Shown: one piece after another, positions 30,972 through 40,407 of the stretch | Layout of the letters: each line of letters begins with the position of its first letter | Numbering within the stretch: the stretch's first letter is position 1 | Assembly: GCF_009938225.1 (NCBI RefSeq) | Contig: NZ_AP019657.1 | Location: 2,666,001 to 2,730,000 of the forward strand | DNA length: 64,000 nucleotides | Source of the DNA: Vibrio ponticus | GTDB taxonomy: Bacteria; Pseudomonadota; Gammaproteobacteria; Enterobacterales; Vibrionaceae | Direction of reading: 5' to 3' | Program-made: the position numbers and the translations under genes | Notes under the pieces: model-generated | The model's database searches: none | What the model was told of the DNA's origin: nothing | Seen by the model: the letters and a program-made list of their open reading frames with translations, nothing else

Positions 30972-30987
30972 CTGTCTTTTTATACAG
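30972..30987 (-). promoter_or_regulatory. LexA box 2 of the lexA promoter
   Basis: CTGTATAAAAAGACAG on the minus strand: CTG-N10-CAG with an A/T-rich centre, eight bases before the lexA ATG. Confidence 0.88.
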
Positions 30988-30991
30988 TTAA

Positions 30992-31007
30992 CTGTGAGTA
31001 TATCCAG
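30992..31007 (-). promoter_or_regulatory. LexA box 1 of the lexA promoter
   Basis: CTGGATATACTCACAG on the minus strand, one base different from E. coli lexA box 1. Its spacing of 20 bases from box 2 is like the tandem pair in enteric lexA. Confidence 0.9.
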
Positions 31008-31049
31008 TAACTGAACAAATGAAAAGCGAATTGATGATTTTTTAGAGGG

Positions 31050-31412
31050 TTAGAAAAACAGGATCGTCGCCCAAGTATAAGCCGTTAATAGCATGGCTAA
31101 TAGCACGGCTGCAGAACCAATATCTTTCGCGCGACCCGAGAGTTCATGACGCTCAGATCCGATTCGATCAACTACCGCTTCGATCGCGCTGTTGATCAAT
31201 TCAACAATCAATACCAACACAACAGTCGCCACCAACAGAATGCGTTCTAGTTGAGTCACATCAAGCCAAAACGCCACCGGCAACATAATTGCAGCCAACA
31301 AAATCTCTTCACGAAAAGCCGCTTCATTTTTAAACGCTGCGACCAACCCTTGCCATGAATAGCGAGTGGCATTCATTAAACGTTTTAAACCATGAGTGGT
31401 ATTTGGTTTCAC
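31050..31412 (-). CDS. dgkA: Diacylglycerol kinase
   Basis: 120 residues, the compact three-helix membrane kinase that phosphorylates diacylglycerol to phosphatidate. Catalytic core: Glu in NEAAFREEILLAA (about 28-34), and IVELINSAIEAVVDRIG (about 68-84) with ELSGRAKDIGSAAVLLA (about 90-106). Divergent from plsB, both acting on phosphatidate as in E. coli lexA-dgkA-plsB synteny. Confidence 0.97.
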   Translation of the reverse strand: MKPNTTHGLKRLMNATRYSWQGLVAAFKNEAAFREEILLAAIMLPVAFWLDVTQLERILLVATVVLVLIVELINSAIEAVVDRIGSERHELSGRAKDIGSAAVLLAMLLTAYTWATILFF

Positions 31413-31536
31413 AATAATCTCTCAAAAATGTAATCACTAAGCGCAATCATCACCAGAATTGCTGGTTTTCCATTCAATAATAATTAAAAGGTTCGACCAG
31501 TTTCTGGTATCCTTGCTGCCTAAAAAAATCGCTTGG

Positions 31537-31576
31537 GCATATTTCGAGTTCTAGACTCAAAGAACTGGAAATATGC
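31537..31576 (+). other. Long hairpin in the plsB leader
   Basis: GCATATTTCGAGTTCT (31537-31552), loop AGACTCAA, AGAACTGGAAATATGC (31561-31576): 15 of 16 positions pair. It ends 29 bases before the plsB start, with no T run, so it is not a plain terminator. Confidence 0.7.
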
Positions 31577-31605
31577 TTATTATCTAATCGAGGCAAAGAA
31601 CCTTT

Positions 31606-34062
31606 ATGTCTTCTGGACGTTCACTATCACGCTCGCTTTTAAAGCTGCCGCTTTCGGTGCTGGTAAAGGGAACGGCTATACCTTCAAATCCGATTGAAGA
31701 TCATAGCATTGATATTAACAAGCCCATTGTTTACGCACTACCTTACCGTTCTGCTGTGGACTTACTTAGCCTGCAAAAGCAGGTGAAGTCACTGGGTCTA
31801 CCTGACCCGTTAGAGCCTCTTGAGATAAATGGCAAAAGCTTTAATCGCTACGTATTTACCTCTTCGCGCCAAACCGTTATCGGCAACGACAGCGATGTGC
31901 CCGCAGAGTCTATCGCTCTCTTCTCTGAACTACTAGCACTTCATAAAGAAGACAGCGAGTTGGATGTTCAGGTCATTCCCGTTACCGTACTTTGGGGACG
32001 TAAACCGGGTAAAGAAGGTAAGCACGCAACTTACCTACAATCGCTCAACGGACCACAAAAAGCCAAAGCTGTCCTGCTATCAGGTCGTGACTGTTTAGTG
32101 CGCATCAGCCCAGTGGTTTCATTACGCTATATGGCGAGCTCTCATGGCACCGACGCTTCCATTGCACATAAACTTGCCCGCGTCGCTCGCATCCACTTCT
32201 CTCGCCAAAAATTGGCAGCTTCTGGTCCAAATCTACCAAGTCGCCAAGCGCTATTTAATCGTCTAATGAAATCCAAAGCGATTGAGAAAGCCATTGAAGA
32301 CGAAGCGAGCAGTAAAGATATTTCACTAGAAAAAGCGCGCAAAGAAGCTCATGACATTATGGATGAGATTGCGGCTGACTTCTCTTATTCTTTAGTACGC
32401 AATGGTGACCGAGTGCTGGGGTGGCTGTGGAATCGCATCTATCAAGGACTCAACATCAACAACGCTGCGACAGTGCGTCGCTTAGCGCAAGATGGTCATG
32501 AAATTGTTTATGTGCCGTGTCATCGCAGTCATATGGACTACTTATTACTCTCGTATGTCTTGTACCACGAGGGAATGGTTCCACCGCATATCGCTGCTGG
32601 TATCAACCTAAACTTCTTCCCTGCTGGTCCTATTTTCCGCCGTGGTGGTGCTTTCTTTATTCGCCGCAGCTTCAAAGGCAATAAGCTTTACTCTACGATT
32701 TTCCGTGAGTATCTAGCGGAGCTATTTGCTAAAGGTTACTCGGTAGAATACTTCAGTGAAGGTGGTCGCTCGCGTACTGGTCGTCTGTTACAAGCAAAAA
32801 CCGGTATGTTAGCAATGACAGTTCAAGCGATGTTGCGCGGTCTAAATCGCCCTGTAACTCTTGTACCGGTTTATATTGGTTACGAGCATGTCATGGAAGT
32901 CGGCACCTACGCAAAAGAATTGCGTGGCAGCCGCAAAGAGAAAGAAAATGCCGGTCTTGTACTACGCACCATTCGTAAGCTGCGCAACTTTGGTCAAGGC
33001 TATGTGAATTTTGGTGAGCCGATCCCAGTCAACCAATACCTCAATGAGCATGCACCAGAGTGGACCAAAGATATCGACCCGATGGGCGGTTCTAAACCAC
33101 AATGGTTAACGCCGGTGGTGAATGGTCTCGCCACCAAGATGATGACGCATATTAATGATGCCGCGGCTGCCAACGCCTTAACACTATGTGCGACAGCTTT
33201 ACTGGCATCACGCCAACGCGCACTCTCACGTGATAGCTTGGTGCGACAAATCGATTGCTACCTGTCATTGCTGAAAAACGTGCCTTACTCTTCAACTTGT
33301 ACAGTACCAAATGAAGATGCAGAAACGTTAGTAAAACACGCGGAGTCACTGGATAAGTTTGTATTAGAAACGGACACTATGGGTGAAATTGTATCGCTTG
33401 ACCGCAACCAATCGATCCTAATGACTTACTACCGTAACAACATTATTCACTTGTTTGCTATCCCTGCATTGATTGCTCAAATGCTAGTACGCCGCCAAAA
33501 GCTCACCATGGCGCAAATCAAAGCCAATGTAGCTCAGGTGTACCCATTCTTAAAGCAAGAATTATTCTTGAGCATTGATGAAACAAACTTGGATCAAGCA
33601 GTCGAGGCCTATGTCAACGAGCTGGCTAACCAAGGATTGATCAGCATCGAGCAAGAGATGGTGGAAATTAAGCAAAACAATACTCAGGTACTGGTTCTGC
33701 TTGGTCGAACTATCTCTGAAACTTTGCAACGTTACTCAATTGCACTGAATTTATTGGTGGCAATGCCAGAGCTTGGCAAATCTGATCTTGAAATCAAGAG
33801 CCAAGATATTGCTCAGCGCCTAGGGCGTCTACATGGCATCAATGCTCCAGAGTTCTTCGATAAAGGCGTTTTTGCTGCGTTGTTTACCACGTTGAAAGAG
33901 CAACACTATCTTGATATTGATGGCAACTGTGACTTAGAGAAAACGCGCCAATTTGCTGAACTGCTTTACACCATGCTTTACCCCGAAGTTCGTCTAACCA
34001 TTCGTGAAAGCGTCTGCCAAGCAGCAGAGCATTGCGAGTTAGAGCAACTAACGGAAGAGTAA
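31606..34062 (+). CDS. plsB: Glycerol-3-phosphate 1-O-acyltransferase
   Basis: 818 residues, slightly longer than E. coli PlsB. Inner-membrane enzyme that puts the first acyl chain on glycerol-3-phosphate. The acyltransferase blocks are clear: block [18 protein letters not shown] (His and Asp of HX4D near 304-309), block [18 protein letters not shown], block [22 protein letters not shown], block [20 protein letters not shown]. The leader carries a long hairpin. It is followed by a terminator shared with ubiA. Confidence 0.97.
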   Translation: MSSGRSLSRSLLKLPLSVLVKGTAIPSNPIEDHSIDINKPIVYALPYRSAVDLLSLQKQVKSLGLPDPLEPLEINGKSFNRYVFTSSRQTVIGNDSDVPAESIALFSELLALHKEDSELDVQVIPVTVLWGRKPGKEGKHATYLQSLNGPQKAKAVLLSGRDCLVRISPVVSLRYMASSHGTDASIAHKLARVARIHFSRQKLAASGPNLPSRQALFNRLMKSKAIEKAIEDEASSKDISLEKARKEAHDIMDEIAADFSYSLVRNGDRVLGWLWNRIYQGLNINNAATVRRLAQDGHEIVYVPCHRSHMDYLLLSYVLYHEGMVPPHIAAGINLNFFPAGPIFRRGGAFFIRRSFKGNKLYSTIFREYLAELFAKGYSVEYFSEGGRSRTGRLLQAKTGMLAMTVQAMLRGLNRPVTLVPVYIGYEHVMEVGTYAKELRGSRKEKENAGLVLRTIRKLRNFGQGYVNFGEPIPVNQYLNEHAPEWTKDIDPMGGSKPQWLTPVVNGLATKMMTHINDAAAANALTLCATALLASRQRALSRDSLVRQIDCYLSLLKNVPYSSTCTVPNEDAETLVKHAESLDKFVLETDTMGEIVSLDRNQSILMTYYRNNIIHLFAIPALIAQMLVRRQKLTMAQIKANVAQVYPFLKQELFLSIDETNLDQAVEAYVNELANQGLISIEQEMVEIKQNNTQVLVLLGRTISETLQRYSIALNLLVAMPELGKSDLEIKSQDIAQRLGRLHGINAPEFFDKGVFAALFTTLKEQHYLDIDGNCDLEKTRQFAELLYTMLYPEVRLTIRESVCQAAEHCELEQLTEE

Positions 34063-34075
34063 GTTCTCAGCAACG

Positions 34076-34103
34076 AAAAAGGGCATCATTCGATGCCCTT
34101 TTC
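34076..34103. terminator. Bidirectional terminator between plsB and ubiA
   Basis: AAAAAGGGCATC ATTC GATGCCCTTTTC; eight-base stem. Confidence 0.85.
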
Positions 34104-34145
34104 TATTTCTCGTTGTCGCTCGCTATAAACGCTGGCTTGGTCGAT

Positions 34146-35000
34146 TTACCAAAATGCCACTAGCAAACCAAGTGTGACTGCCATACCCACATAGTTGTTA
34201 TTGAGAAAAGCTTGGAAACACAGTTCGCGCTGACGATGGCGAATCAAATGCTGCTGGAAAACAAACAGCGCACCGACAACCAAAACACTCCAATAAAAAC
34301 TCGTGCCTAACGAATACCACATCCCCAAAGCAATCAACATCATCAGGGTAATCAGTTGCAATGCGCCAATCACCATTTTGTCAAAACGTCCGAATAAAAT
34401 TGCGGTCGATTTAATGCCAATTTTCAGGTCATCATCGCGGTCAACCATCGCATATTGAGTATCGTAGGCAATGGTCCACAACGCATTCATGACAAACAAA
34501 AACCACACCATTGGCGGCAATTCATTCGCTTGCGCAGCCCAGGCCATTGGAATCGCCCAACTAAAAGCCAAACCCAAAAATAATTGTGGCAGATGCGTAT
34601 AGCGCTTCATAAACGGGTAAATAAACGCAAGAAAGATACCGACAAACGAAAGCTTAATCGTCAATGGATTCATCGTCAGCACGAGGACAAACGAAAGTAG
34701 CGCCAAGACGATAAATAATGTCACCGCTTCACGACTGCTAACCAAACCCGATGGTAACGGACGATGTTGAGTTCGTTTTACATGCCCATCCACCTTGCGA
34801 TCAGCAAAGTCATTGATAACGCAGCCCGCCGCTCGCATTAATACCACACCGAGTACAAAAACCAGTAACACTTCGATACTCGGAATACCTTGTGCCGCGA
34901 TAATCAATGCCCACATCGTCGGCCAAAGTAATAACAGCGTACCTATCGGCTTGTCCATTCGCATTAATTGCCAATAAGCACGCGCTTTTGTGGCAGTCAT
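34146..35000 (-). CDS. ubiA: 4-hydroxybenzoate octaprenyltransferase
   Basis: 284 residues, about nine membrane segments. Adds the octaprenyl chain to 4-hydroxybenzoate in ubiquinone synthesis. The two Asp-rich prenyl-diphosphate motifs are present: [16 protein letters not shown] (about 63-78) and [16 protein letters not shown] (about 180-195). Its ATG directly abuts the ubiC stop, so ubiC-ubiA is one coupled operon making and using 4-hydroxybenzoate. Confidence 0.97.
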   Translation of the reverse strand: MTATKARAYWQLMRMDKPIGTLLLLWPTMWALIIAAQGIPSIEVLLVFVLGVVLMRAAGCVINDFADRKVDGHVKRTQHRPLPSGLVSSREAVTLFIVLALLSFVLVLTMNPLTIKLSFVGIFLAFIYPFMKRYTHLPQLFLGLAFSWAIPMAWAAQANELPPMVWFLFVMNALWTIAYDTQYAMVDRDDDLKIGIKSTAILFGRFDKMVIGALQLITLMMLIALGMWYSLGTSFYWSVLVVGALFVFQQHLIRHRQRELCFQAFLNNNYVGMAVTLGLLVAFW

Positions 35001-35540
35001 TTATGCTCTCTCCTTTGAGTAAATCGGTGCACTCGGTAAAAACAGTTCGGCGACCAGCATCGGTTTATCATTCATCCACAAACGCGAACGTCTCGCTAAA
35101 CACAAACCGCTTGGCGTCTTCACCCAAGCGACTTGCAAGGCATCACGTTTAACATTGTTCGAGCTAAACACGGTCAAACCTAGTGGAATTTCCCCTTGCT
35201 GAGTCAAATCATGCGGTTGGTCGACTAATGAGGATTCTGGGATCAGGGTTCGACCTAAAACCCAAGGCTCACCATCGCCTTTGAGTACCACTTTGCGCAA
35301 CAGACATTGCTCAGCAGTCAACAAACTCAATTCCTGTTGATCAAGTTGAGTGGGTGCAACAATATCATTGTGGAATAGATCTACATTCAATTGTTGGCAA
35401 TAAGTTTCGAGTAAGCGTGACAGTGAGCCTTGTTCTTGTAACCATTCCTTTGCTATCTCAGAAGGAAAGTTAAACTTTTCAGGCTGTTGCCATTCCACTT
35501 GGCGCAGTGAAGACAAATAAAGCGCAATCATTTGATTCAT
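35001..35540 (-). CDS. ubiC: Chorismate lyase
   Basis: 179 residues from ATG 35540 (MNQMIALYLSSLRQVEW). The open frame continues to a TTG 11 codons upstream, which would exceed the family's normal size. UbiC splits pyruvate from chorismate to give 4-hydroxybenzoate. Visible: GSLSRLLETYCQQLNVDL, LRKVVLKGDGEPWVLGRTLIP with the active-site Arg near 76-90, and the closing LARRSRLWMNDKPMLVAELFLP with the catalytic Glu. First gene of ubiCA. Confidence 0.93.
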   Translation of the reverse strand: MNQMIALYLSSLRQVEWQQPEKFNFPSEIAKEWLQEQGSLSRLLETYCQQLNVDLFHNDIVAPTQLDQQELSLLTAEQCLLRKVVLKGDGEPWVLGRTLIPESSLVDQPHDLTQQGEIPLGLTVFSSNNVKRDALQVAWVKTPSGLCLARRSRLWMNDKPMLVAELFLPSAPIYSKERA

Positions 35541-35701
35541 ACAGTATTCAATCAGTCGCTCTATCGCGTACAATAAAGCTACAATTTATGGGTGAACTGC
35601 AGAGCAAGCAATTCACCATTATTCCTTACAAATAGATGCTCTATTGTAACAAGACTCCGGCGATTCGAATATCGTGATCAGAAGAAAGAAAAGTTAGAAA
35701 T

Positions 35702-36112
35702 ATGTTTAAACGTTACCTAGTCCAAATATTTGCAGCTGTTGCATTGATTTTCGCAGCACCTAGCATGGCAAGTGAAGAGCCGAGTACACCGCAGCTTGCT
35801 TACTTTACCCTAGAACCTGATTTAACCACGAACTTCTATACTCAAGGCAACAGACTGGGCTATATCCAAGTACGTATCGACATCATGGTCGCCAACCAAA
35901 TCGACTTACCGATCATTGAAAAGCATCAACCTTTAATTCGTGATGCAGTGATTGAAATGCTCGGTAAACAGACGGAAGCAACCGTGAAATCTTTAGCAGG
36001 GCGCGAAGATATGCGTAAAAGCTTAGTTGCGGAACTGAACAAAATCCTCTTACCTGAAACCGGTAAAACGGTTATCGCAGATTTACTGTTTACCAAGTAT
36101 CTCTACCAATAA
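35702..36112 (+). CDS. Secreted FliL-like protein
   Basis: 136 residues. A cleavable signal peptide MFKRYLVQIFAAVALIFAAPSMASE is followed by a FliL-type fold: LAYFTLEPDLTTNFYTQG, RLGYIQVRIDIMVAN, RDAVIEMLGKQTEATVKSLAGREDMRKSLVAELNKIL. Classical FliL is a single-pass inner-membrane protein of the flagellar stator; this one appears periplasmic and lies outside a flagellar gene cluster, next to ubiC. It may be a second FliL-like factor of Vibrio; a flagellar role is inference. Confidence 0.78.
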   Translation: MFKRYLVQIFAAVALIFAAPSMASEEPSTPQLAYFTLEPDLTTNFYTQGNRLGYIQVRIDIMVANQIDLPIIEKHQPLIRDAVIEMLGKQTEATVKSLAGREDMRKSLVAELNKILLPETGKTVIADLLFTKYLYQ

Positions 36113-36133
36113 CGATAAGCAAACTGCAGATAC

Positions 36134-36160
36134 AAAAAAAGCGGCGCATGCCGCTTTTTC
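36134..36160. terminator. Bidirectional terminator between the FliL-like gene and glpG
   Basis: AAAAAAAGCGGC GCAT GCCGCTTTTTC; it touches the glpG stop. Confidence 0.88.
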
Positions 36161-36981
36161 TATTTTCGAGTATCCCATAAACCGATGGCGATGCCCGAAA
36201 GTAACCCAACTAGATGTGCTGTATTGGCGATGGCCATAAATGGCTGCACAAAACCAAGCACTAAAAAGACCAGCATAAAACCGAGAATGGGTTTGGGCAT
36301 AAGTAGCCCTCGACTCGGAGCTCGGTAGCTAAACATCCAGATATAACCGACTAACGCATAGACAACGCCAGACAAACCACCGAAATTCGCCCCCTCGACC
36401 CAATACTGACCAAAGCCAGAAATGGCAGCCGACAGCAAAAACACTTTGATCAGCTTGCCACTGCCTAAGCGCTGTTCAATATCACCACCAAGCTGCCACC
36501 ACCATAACAAGTTAAAAGCGATGTGCATTACTGAAAAATGCAATAAGGCATGGCTAAACCAACGCCAAATTTGCCACTCTTGTCCAGCAAAGGCTGGAAA
36601 ATGCAACGCATCAAAAACCGGTCGCCCCGCACCGAACTGCTGCAAGACAAAGATCAGGATGCAGCTTGCCATGATCAATAAGCTAAATGGTCCCGCCTTC
36701 GCTTTAACCATCGCGAGCATACTTGGCGAGTTATACCGGAAATTATTTTGTCGTGATTCCGCCATATCCCATGATGCGGCTTGGTATTTAGCATGGTTGG
36801 GGTTATCGAGAAACATCTTAAGCTCGGCTTCGGTTTCTACCTGATGCTGAGCATCCACCAGCCATAAGGTAAACTGACCTCCCCCCTCGGGCATCATCTT
36901 AATATCGACATGACGTGATGCCATATAGTCAATAAAGGCTTGTGCCATTCTTGGATGGGTAAGAGTAATCAGTTTGATCAT
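36160..36981 (-). CDS. glpG: Rhomboid intramembrane protease GlpG
   Basis: 273 residues. N-terminal cytoplasmic domain (about 1-90) then six membrane helices. The catalytic Ser is in FGGLSGVVYALVGY (about 201) and His in ANTAHLVGLLSG (about 254); the oxyanion His-Asn is in HIAFNLLWWWQLGG (about 150-154). Cleaves membrane proteins within the bilayer. Eight bases after glpE on the same strand, the glpEG pair known from E. coli. Confidence 0.97.
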   Translation of the reverse strand: MIKLITLTHPRMAQAFIDYMASRHVDIKMMPEGGGQFTLWLVDAQHQVETEAELKMFLDNPNHAKYQAASWDMAESRQNNFRYNSPSMLAMVKAKAGPFSLLIMASCILIFVLQQFGAGRPVFDALHFPAFAGQEWQIWRWFSHALLHFSVMHIAFNLLWWWQLGGDIEQRLGSGKLIKVFLLSAAISGFGQYWVEGANFGGLSGVVYALVGYIWMFSYRAPSRGLLMPKPILGFMLVFLVLGFVQPFMAIANTAHLVGLLSGIAIGLWDTRK

Positions 36982-36989
36982 AGTACTAC

Positions 36990-37310
36990 CTAGTTAGTTT
37001 CAACGGGTAAGTTGGCGCGATGCCAAGCTTCAAAGCCACCATCAACACTATACACCTGCTCAAAGCCTTGGTTAACCAAATACTGTGCAGCACCTTGACT
37101 ACTAATCCCGTGATAACACATCACTAAGATCGGTTCCTCAAAATCAGCCTCTTGCATAAATTGATTAATCGTATCATTGGTTAAATGAAATGCTTGTGAG
37201 GCATGTGCCACCGCAAATGACTGTGGGTCACGAATATCAAGCATGTGCGCTTGAGCACTCTCCATCAAATCATGTGCTGCTTGTACATCGATATGCTGAA
37301 ACTGGTCCAT
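36990..37310 (-). CDS. glpE: Thiosulfate sulfurtransferase GlpE
   Basis: 106 residues, single rhodanese domain, cytoplasmic. Active-site Cys in [18 protein letters not shown] (about 65); [20 protein letters not shown] (about 25-44) is the conserved loop. Moves sulfane sulfur from thiosulfate to cyanide or thiol carriers. ATG 37310 follows AGAGAAAG. Operon with glpG. The upstream region has several DnaA-box-like motifs. Confidence 0.94.
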   Translation of the reverse strand: MDQFQHIDVQAAHDLMESAQAHMLDIRDPQSFAVAHASQAFHLTNDTINQFMQEADFEEPILVMCYHGISSQGAAQYLVNQGFEQVYSVDGGFEAWHRANLPVETN

Positions 37311-37388
37311 TTACTTTCTCTATTGGTTTTATTTAATGTCAGCATTGTAACCTATCCAGTGCTCAACAAGTACACGATAGCAATAGGG

Positions 37389-37605
37389 TTATCCACTTGC
37401 GATCACTTCTTCACCATTTGTGGATAACTCTGTGGATTGCGTTGATAAAGTGTCTAATTCAATTTCGATCCACTAGATGTTGTGATGATCCTTATTTTTT
37501 TGTGAGTAATTAGAACTATATCCCCAATTCAAATCCCCCTTCAAAGCCTTTATTCACCCCGCTTTCTGACATCTAACCAAGAATTTCCTCACAGAGTTAC
37601 CCACA
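37389..37605. promoter_or_regulatory. DnaA-box-like motifs upstream of glpE
   Basis: Within the 392-base gap between rpoH and glpE: TTATCCACT (37389-37397), TGTGGATAA (37419-37427, a perfect TTATCCACA on the minus strand), TGTGGATTG (37431-37439) and TTACCCACA (37597-37605). One perfect and three one- or two-mismatch copies of the DnaA site. The gap has no gene otherwise and ends with the rpoH terminator. Confidence 0.5.
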
Positions 37606-37647
37606 GGCTATCGAACAAAAAACAGATCACCACCGGCGATCAGGCAT

Positions 37648-37680
37648 AAAAAAACCGAGATCATTTGATCTCGGTTTTCT
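37648..37680 (-). terminator. rpoH terminator
   Basis: AAAAAAACCGAGATC ATTT GATCTCGGTTTTC; nine-base stem, T run on the minus strand side. Confidence 0.88.
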
Positions 37681-37702
37681 GTGATTCTTATTGACGCTTG
37701 GG

Positions 37703-38560
37703 TTACATCTCACCCACTGCCATCTTCAGTTTCTTCATCGCATTCTTTTCTAACTGTCGAATACGCTCCGCTGAAACGCCATACTTATCAGCCAAATCTT
37801 GTAAGGTTGCCTTATCATCCACTAACCAGCGTGAGCGAACGATATGCTGGCTGCGCTCATCTAAGCTCGCTAATGCCAATCCTAATCGATTATTGGTATG
37901 CGCTTCCCAGTTTGCCGCTTCAACGTTCTCTGCGACATCTGAAGACTTATCTTCTAAATACAGCATAGGTGCCGCACTGACACTACCATTGTCATCATCG
38001 TCAGCCGTAAACTCAAACGTTGCATCTTGTGCCGCTAGACGTGATTCCATCTCGCGCACTTCTGCTGGCTCCACACCTAGCTCACGCGCAACGGTTTCAA
38101 CTTCACCATTATTAAACCAACCAAGACGTTTCTTCGACTTACGTAGGTTAAAGAACAGTTTACGCTGCGCTTTAGTGGTCGCAACTTTAACGATACGCCA
38201 GTTACGCAGTACATATTCATGGATTTCAGCTTTAATCCAGTGCACAGCAAATGATACTAAGCGAACACCCACTTCTGGATTGAAGCGTTTCACTGCTTTC
38301 ATCAAGCCGATGTTACCTTCCTGAATTAGGTCAGCCATTGGCAAACCGTAACCTGAGTAGCCACGAGCCACATGGACAACGAAACGCAGATGCGAAAGGA
38401 TCAAGCCTTTAGCGGCATCGATCTCACCGTCGTAATGTAAACGTTCAGCTAGTTCACGCTCTTCATCAGCTGTTAGCATTGGGTAGCCATTCACTGAGCG
38501 AATGTAGCTATCTAAGCTATCTTGTGAAACTACAGCTATCGAATACGCTTGGTTAGTCAT
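37703..38560 (-). CDS. rpoH: Heat-shock sigma factor RpoH (sigma-32)
   Basis: 285 residues. Directs RNA polymerase to heat-shock promoters. Region 2 shows [31 protein letters not shown] sequence (here [35 protein letters not shown]), then [27 protein letters not shown]; RpoH-box [18 protein letters not shown] (about 132-149); region 4 [29 protein letters not shown] (as two parts). Start ATG follows GAGGACTTGA. In E. coli the early mRNA acts as a thermometer; the same is likely here but not shown. Downstream of ftsX on the same strand after a terminator. Confidence 0.98.
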   Translation of the reverse strand: MTNQAYSIAVVSQDSLDSYIRSVNGYPMLTADEERELAERLHYDGEIDAAKGLILSHLRFVVHVARGYSGYGLPMADLIQEGNIGLMKAVKRFNPEVGVRLVSFAVHWIKAEIHEYVLRNWRIVKVATTKAQRKLFFNLRKSKKRLGWFNNGEVETVARELGVEPAEVREMESRLAAQDATFEFTADDDDNGSVSAAPMLYLEDKSSDVAENVEAANWEAHTNNRLGLALASLDERSQHIVRSRWLVDDKATLQDLADKYGVSAERIRQLEKNAMKKLKMAVGEM

Positions 38561-38690
38561 TCAAGTCCTCATCAAACTATGATCTGGAGTATGTTTTAGC
38601 CCATCAATACTGAACCCAAAATGAACAGGATTCAAGCAGTCAGAACCAAAATAGTTGAAACAAAAGTTTTAACTAATAGTGCAAAGAAAG

Positions 38691-38720
38691 AAAAAGTATA
38701 CGGTAGCGTATACTTTTTTC
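38691..38720 (-). terminator. Terminator of ftsYEX
   Basis: AAAAAGTATACG GTAG CGTATACTTTTTTC between ftsX and rpoH; works toward rpoH on the minus strand. Confidence 0.82.
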
Positions 38721-38753
38721 AAGATAAATAGTGATAATTTTTTGATCACTTGA

Positions 38754-39716
38754 TCATACAGGCTCTATCTCATTGAGATGGCGCTGGGCAGAGACTTTCG
38801 CCGCTAAACACCCAAGGAAGGTACCCAACATCAATAGCAGTAAGGTCTCATCCCAACTCAGCCCGATTAATCGGAAGCGGCTATCATACAGAAGCGCCAA
38901 CTGTTCAACACTGCTATTAAGCAGAACTGTGATTAACGCTGTAAGAATCCAAGCCGTTAGTGCACCAAGTAAGCCAAACCACATTCCAGAATAGAGATAT
39001 GGTCGCAAAATAAAGCTGTCAGTTGCACCTATCAACTTCATGGTTTGAATTTCATGCTTATTGGCTTGTACATTAAATCGCAGCGTATTCCCCACAATGA
39101 GGAACACCGAACCCAGCATCAAGACAGACAAGGTCACAACGATACCCGTCACCAAGTTTTTAATCGCGTCTAAGCGACTAAACCAGTCTTCATCAAGGCG
39201 AACATCGGTGATCTCTTCTTCCGCTTGAATGCGTTTCGCCAAAGCTTTTACGGCTTGCTTATCGTCTATTGCCGGAGTGATCACTAACACACCTGGCAAC
39301 GAGTAGTCTTCAAGCAATGAGATCGCTTGATCAAAACCAGAATATTGGCTGAGATCGGCTAAGCCTTGTTGCGGCGAAATATATTCAACTTTTGCTACCT
39401 CAGACAAACTCTCCAGTTCATCTTTCAACACCATGATACGCGGCTCTGGCGTCTGCTCTTTTATATAGCCACTCACCTGAGAAGGACCGGCAACATTGGT
39501 TGTCGCTACCGCTACGTTTTTACCTAACAGATAAAGAGTTGCGGGTAGAGTGAGCGCCATTGAAATCACGGCCAAGGTCAGAATATTACCTAGAGGACGT
39601 GACCATAAGTTCATAAATGAGGCTTTCGCCTGTTTAAAGTGGATAGCAAAATAGCCATCACGCTGAGCGCGTTCGCTTTTTTTCGCCGCCTTGTTGTTGC
39701 GCTTATTAGCGACCAT
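38754..39716 (-). CDS. ftsX: Cell division protein FtsX
   Basis: 320 residues from ATG 39716, which overlaps the ftsE end by 11 bases (coupled translation); a GTG five codons earlier is less likely. Four membrane helices (NILTLAVISMALTLPATLYLL; IVVTLSVLMLGSVFLIVGNTL; SGMWFGLLGALTAWILTALI; LLLLMLGTFLGCLAAKV) and a periplasmic loop (about 70-190) that activates amidase regulator EnvC. The N-terminus is long and basic (NKRNNKAAKKSERAQRDG). Permease half of FtsEX. Confidence 0.95.
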   Translation of the reverse strand: MVANKRNNKAAKKSERAQRDGYFAIHFKQAKASFMNLWSRPLGNILTLAVISMALTLPATLYLLGKNVAVATTNVAGPSQVSGYIKEQTPEPRIMVLKDELESLSEVAKVEYISPQQGLADLSQYSGFDQAISLLEDYSLPGVLVITPAIDDKQAVKALAKRIQAEEEITDVRLDEDWFSRLDAIKNLVTGIVVTLSVLMLGSVFLIVGNTLRFNVQANKHEIQTMKLIGATDSFILRPYLYSGMWFGLLGALTAWILTALITVLLNSSVEQLALLYDSRFRLIGLSWDETLLLLMLGTFLGCLAAKVSAQRHLNEIEPV

Positions 39717-40380
39717 AGTCTTCGACCTCACTCAAAAAGCCTTGGTTTAATTCCAAGTGACGATACTGAGGGCGCGAGTTAACAAGGTTAACATCATGGG
39801 TAGCAAGCAATATGGTTACCCCTGCACGATTAAACTCTTCCAACAATCGCAACACACGTGCCGACAACTCTTGGTCCAGATTACCCGTCGGTTCATCGGC
39901 CAATAACAGCGTCGGGCGATTGACTACCGCACGAGCAATACCTACTCGCTGCTGCTCACCACCAGACAACTGGCTAGGTAAACAGCGGGCTTTATCCAAT
40001 AAACCGGTTTTATCTAACGCCGCAGAAACACGACGTTTGATCTCATGTTCAGAGATAGATTCAATACGCATTGGCAGAGCGACGTTGTCGTACACCGAGC
40101 GATCCATCAATAAACGATGATCTTGAAAAACGATCCCGATATTGCGACGCAATAAAGGGATGTCTTTATTTGGAATACGAGTGATATCGTGTCCATTAAA
40201 GCTGATCTTGCCATCGGTAGGACGCTCAATGGCGCATATCAACTTGAGCAAAGTACTTTTACCCGCTCCTGAATGACCACCTAAAAATGCCATTTCACCC
40301 CGACGCAGATGAAAATCGACTTTCTGCAGAGCTTGTCGACCACCTCGGTAAGCTTTGCTTACTTGCTGAAACTTAATCAC
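39706..40380 (-). CDS. ftsE: Cell division ATP-binding protein FtsE
   Basis: 224 residues, ABC ATPase. Walker A GGHSGAGKST (about 35-44), Q-loop IVFQDHRLL, signature LSGGEQQRVGIARA (about 137-150), Walker B LLLADEPTGNLD (about 158-169), switch His in LLATHDVNL. With FtsX it drives septal peptidoglycan hydrolysis. Middle gene of ftsY-ftsE-ftsX. Confidence 0.97.
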   Translation of the reverse strand: MIKFQQVSKAYRGGRQALQKVDFHLRRGEMAFLGGHSGAGKSTLLKLICAIERPTDGKISFNGHDITRIPNKDIPLLRRNIGIVFQDHRLLMDRSVYDNVALPMRIESISEHEIKRRVSAALDKTGLLDKARCLPSQLSGGEQQRVGIARAVVNRPTLLLADEPTGNLDQELSARVLRLLEEFNRAGVTILLATHDVNLVNSRPQYRHLELNQGFLSEVEDYGR

Positions 40381-40407
40381 CCGTTGTTCCTCTTACTCAC
40401 AAACCGA

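Noticed and set aside
37311..37702. Replication origin because of DnaA-box-like motifs
   Set aside because: No dnaA, gidA, rctB or AT-rich unwinding array nearby and too few boxes; local regulation or chance is more likely.
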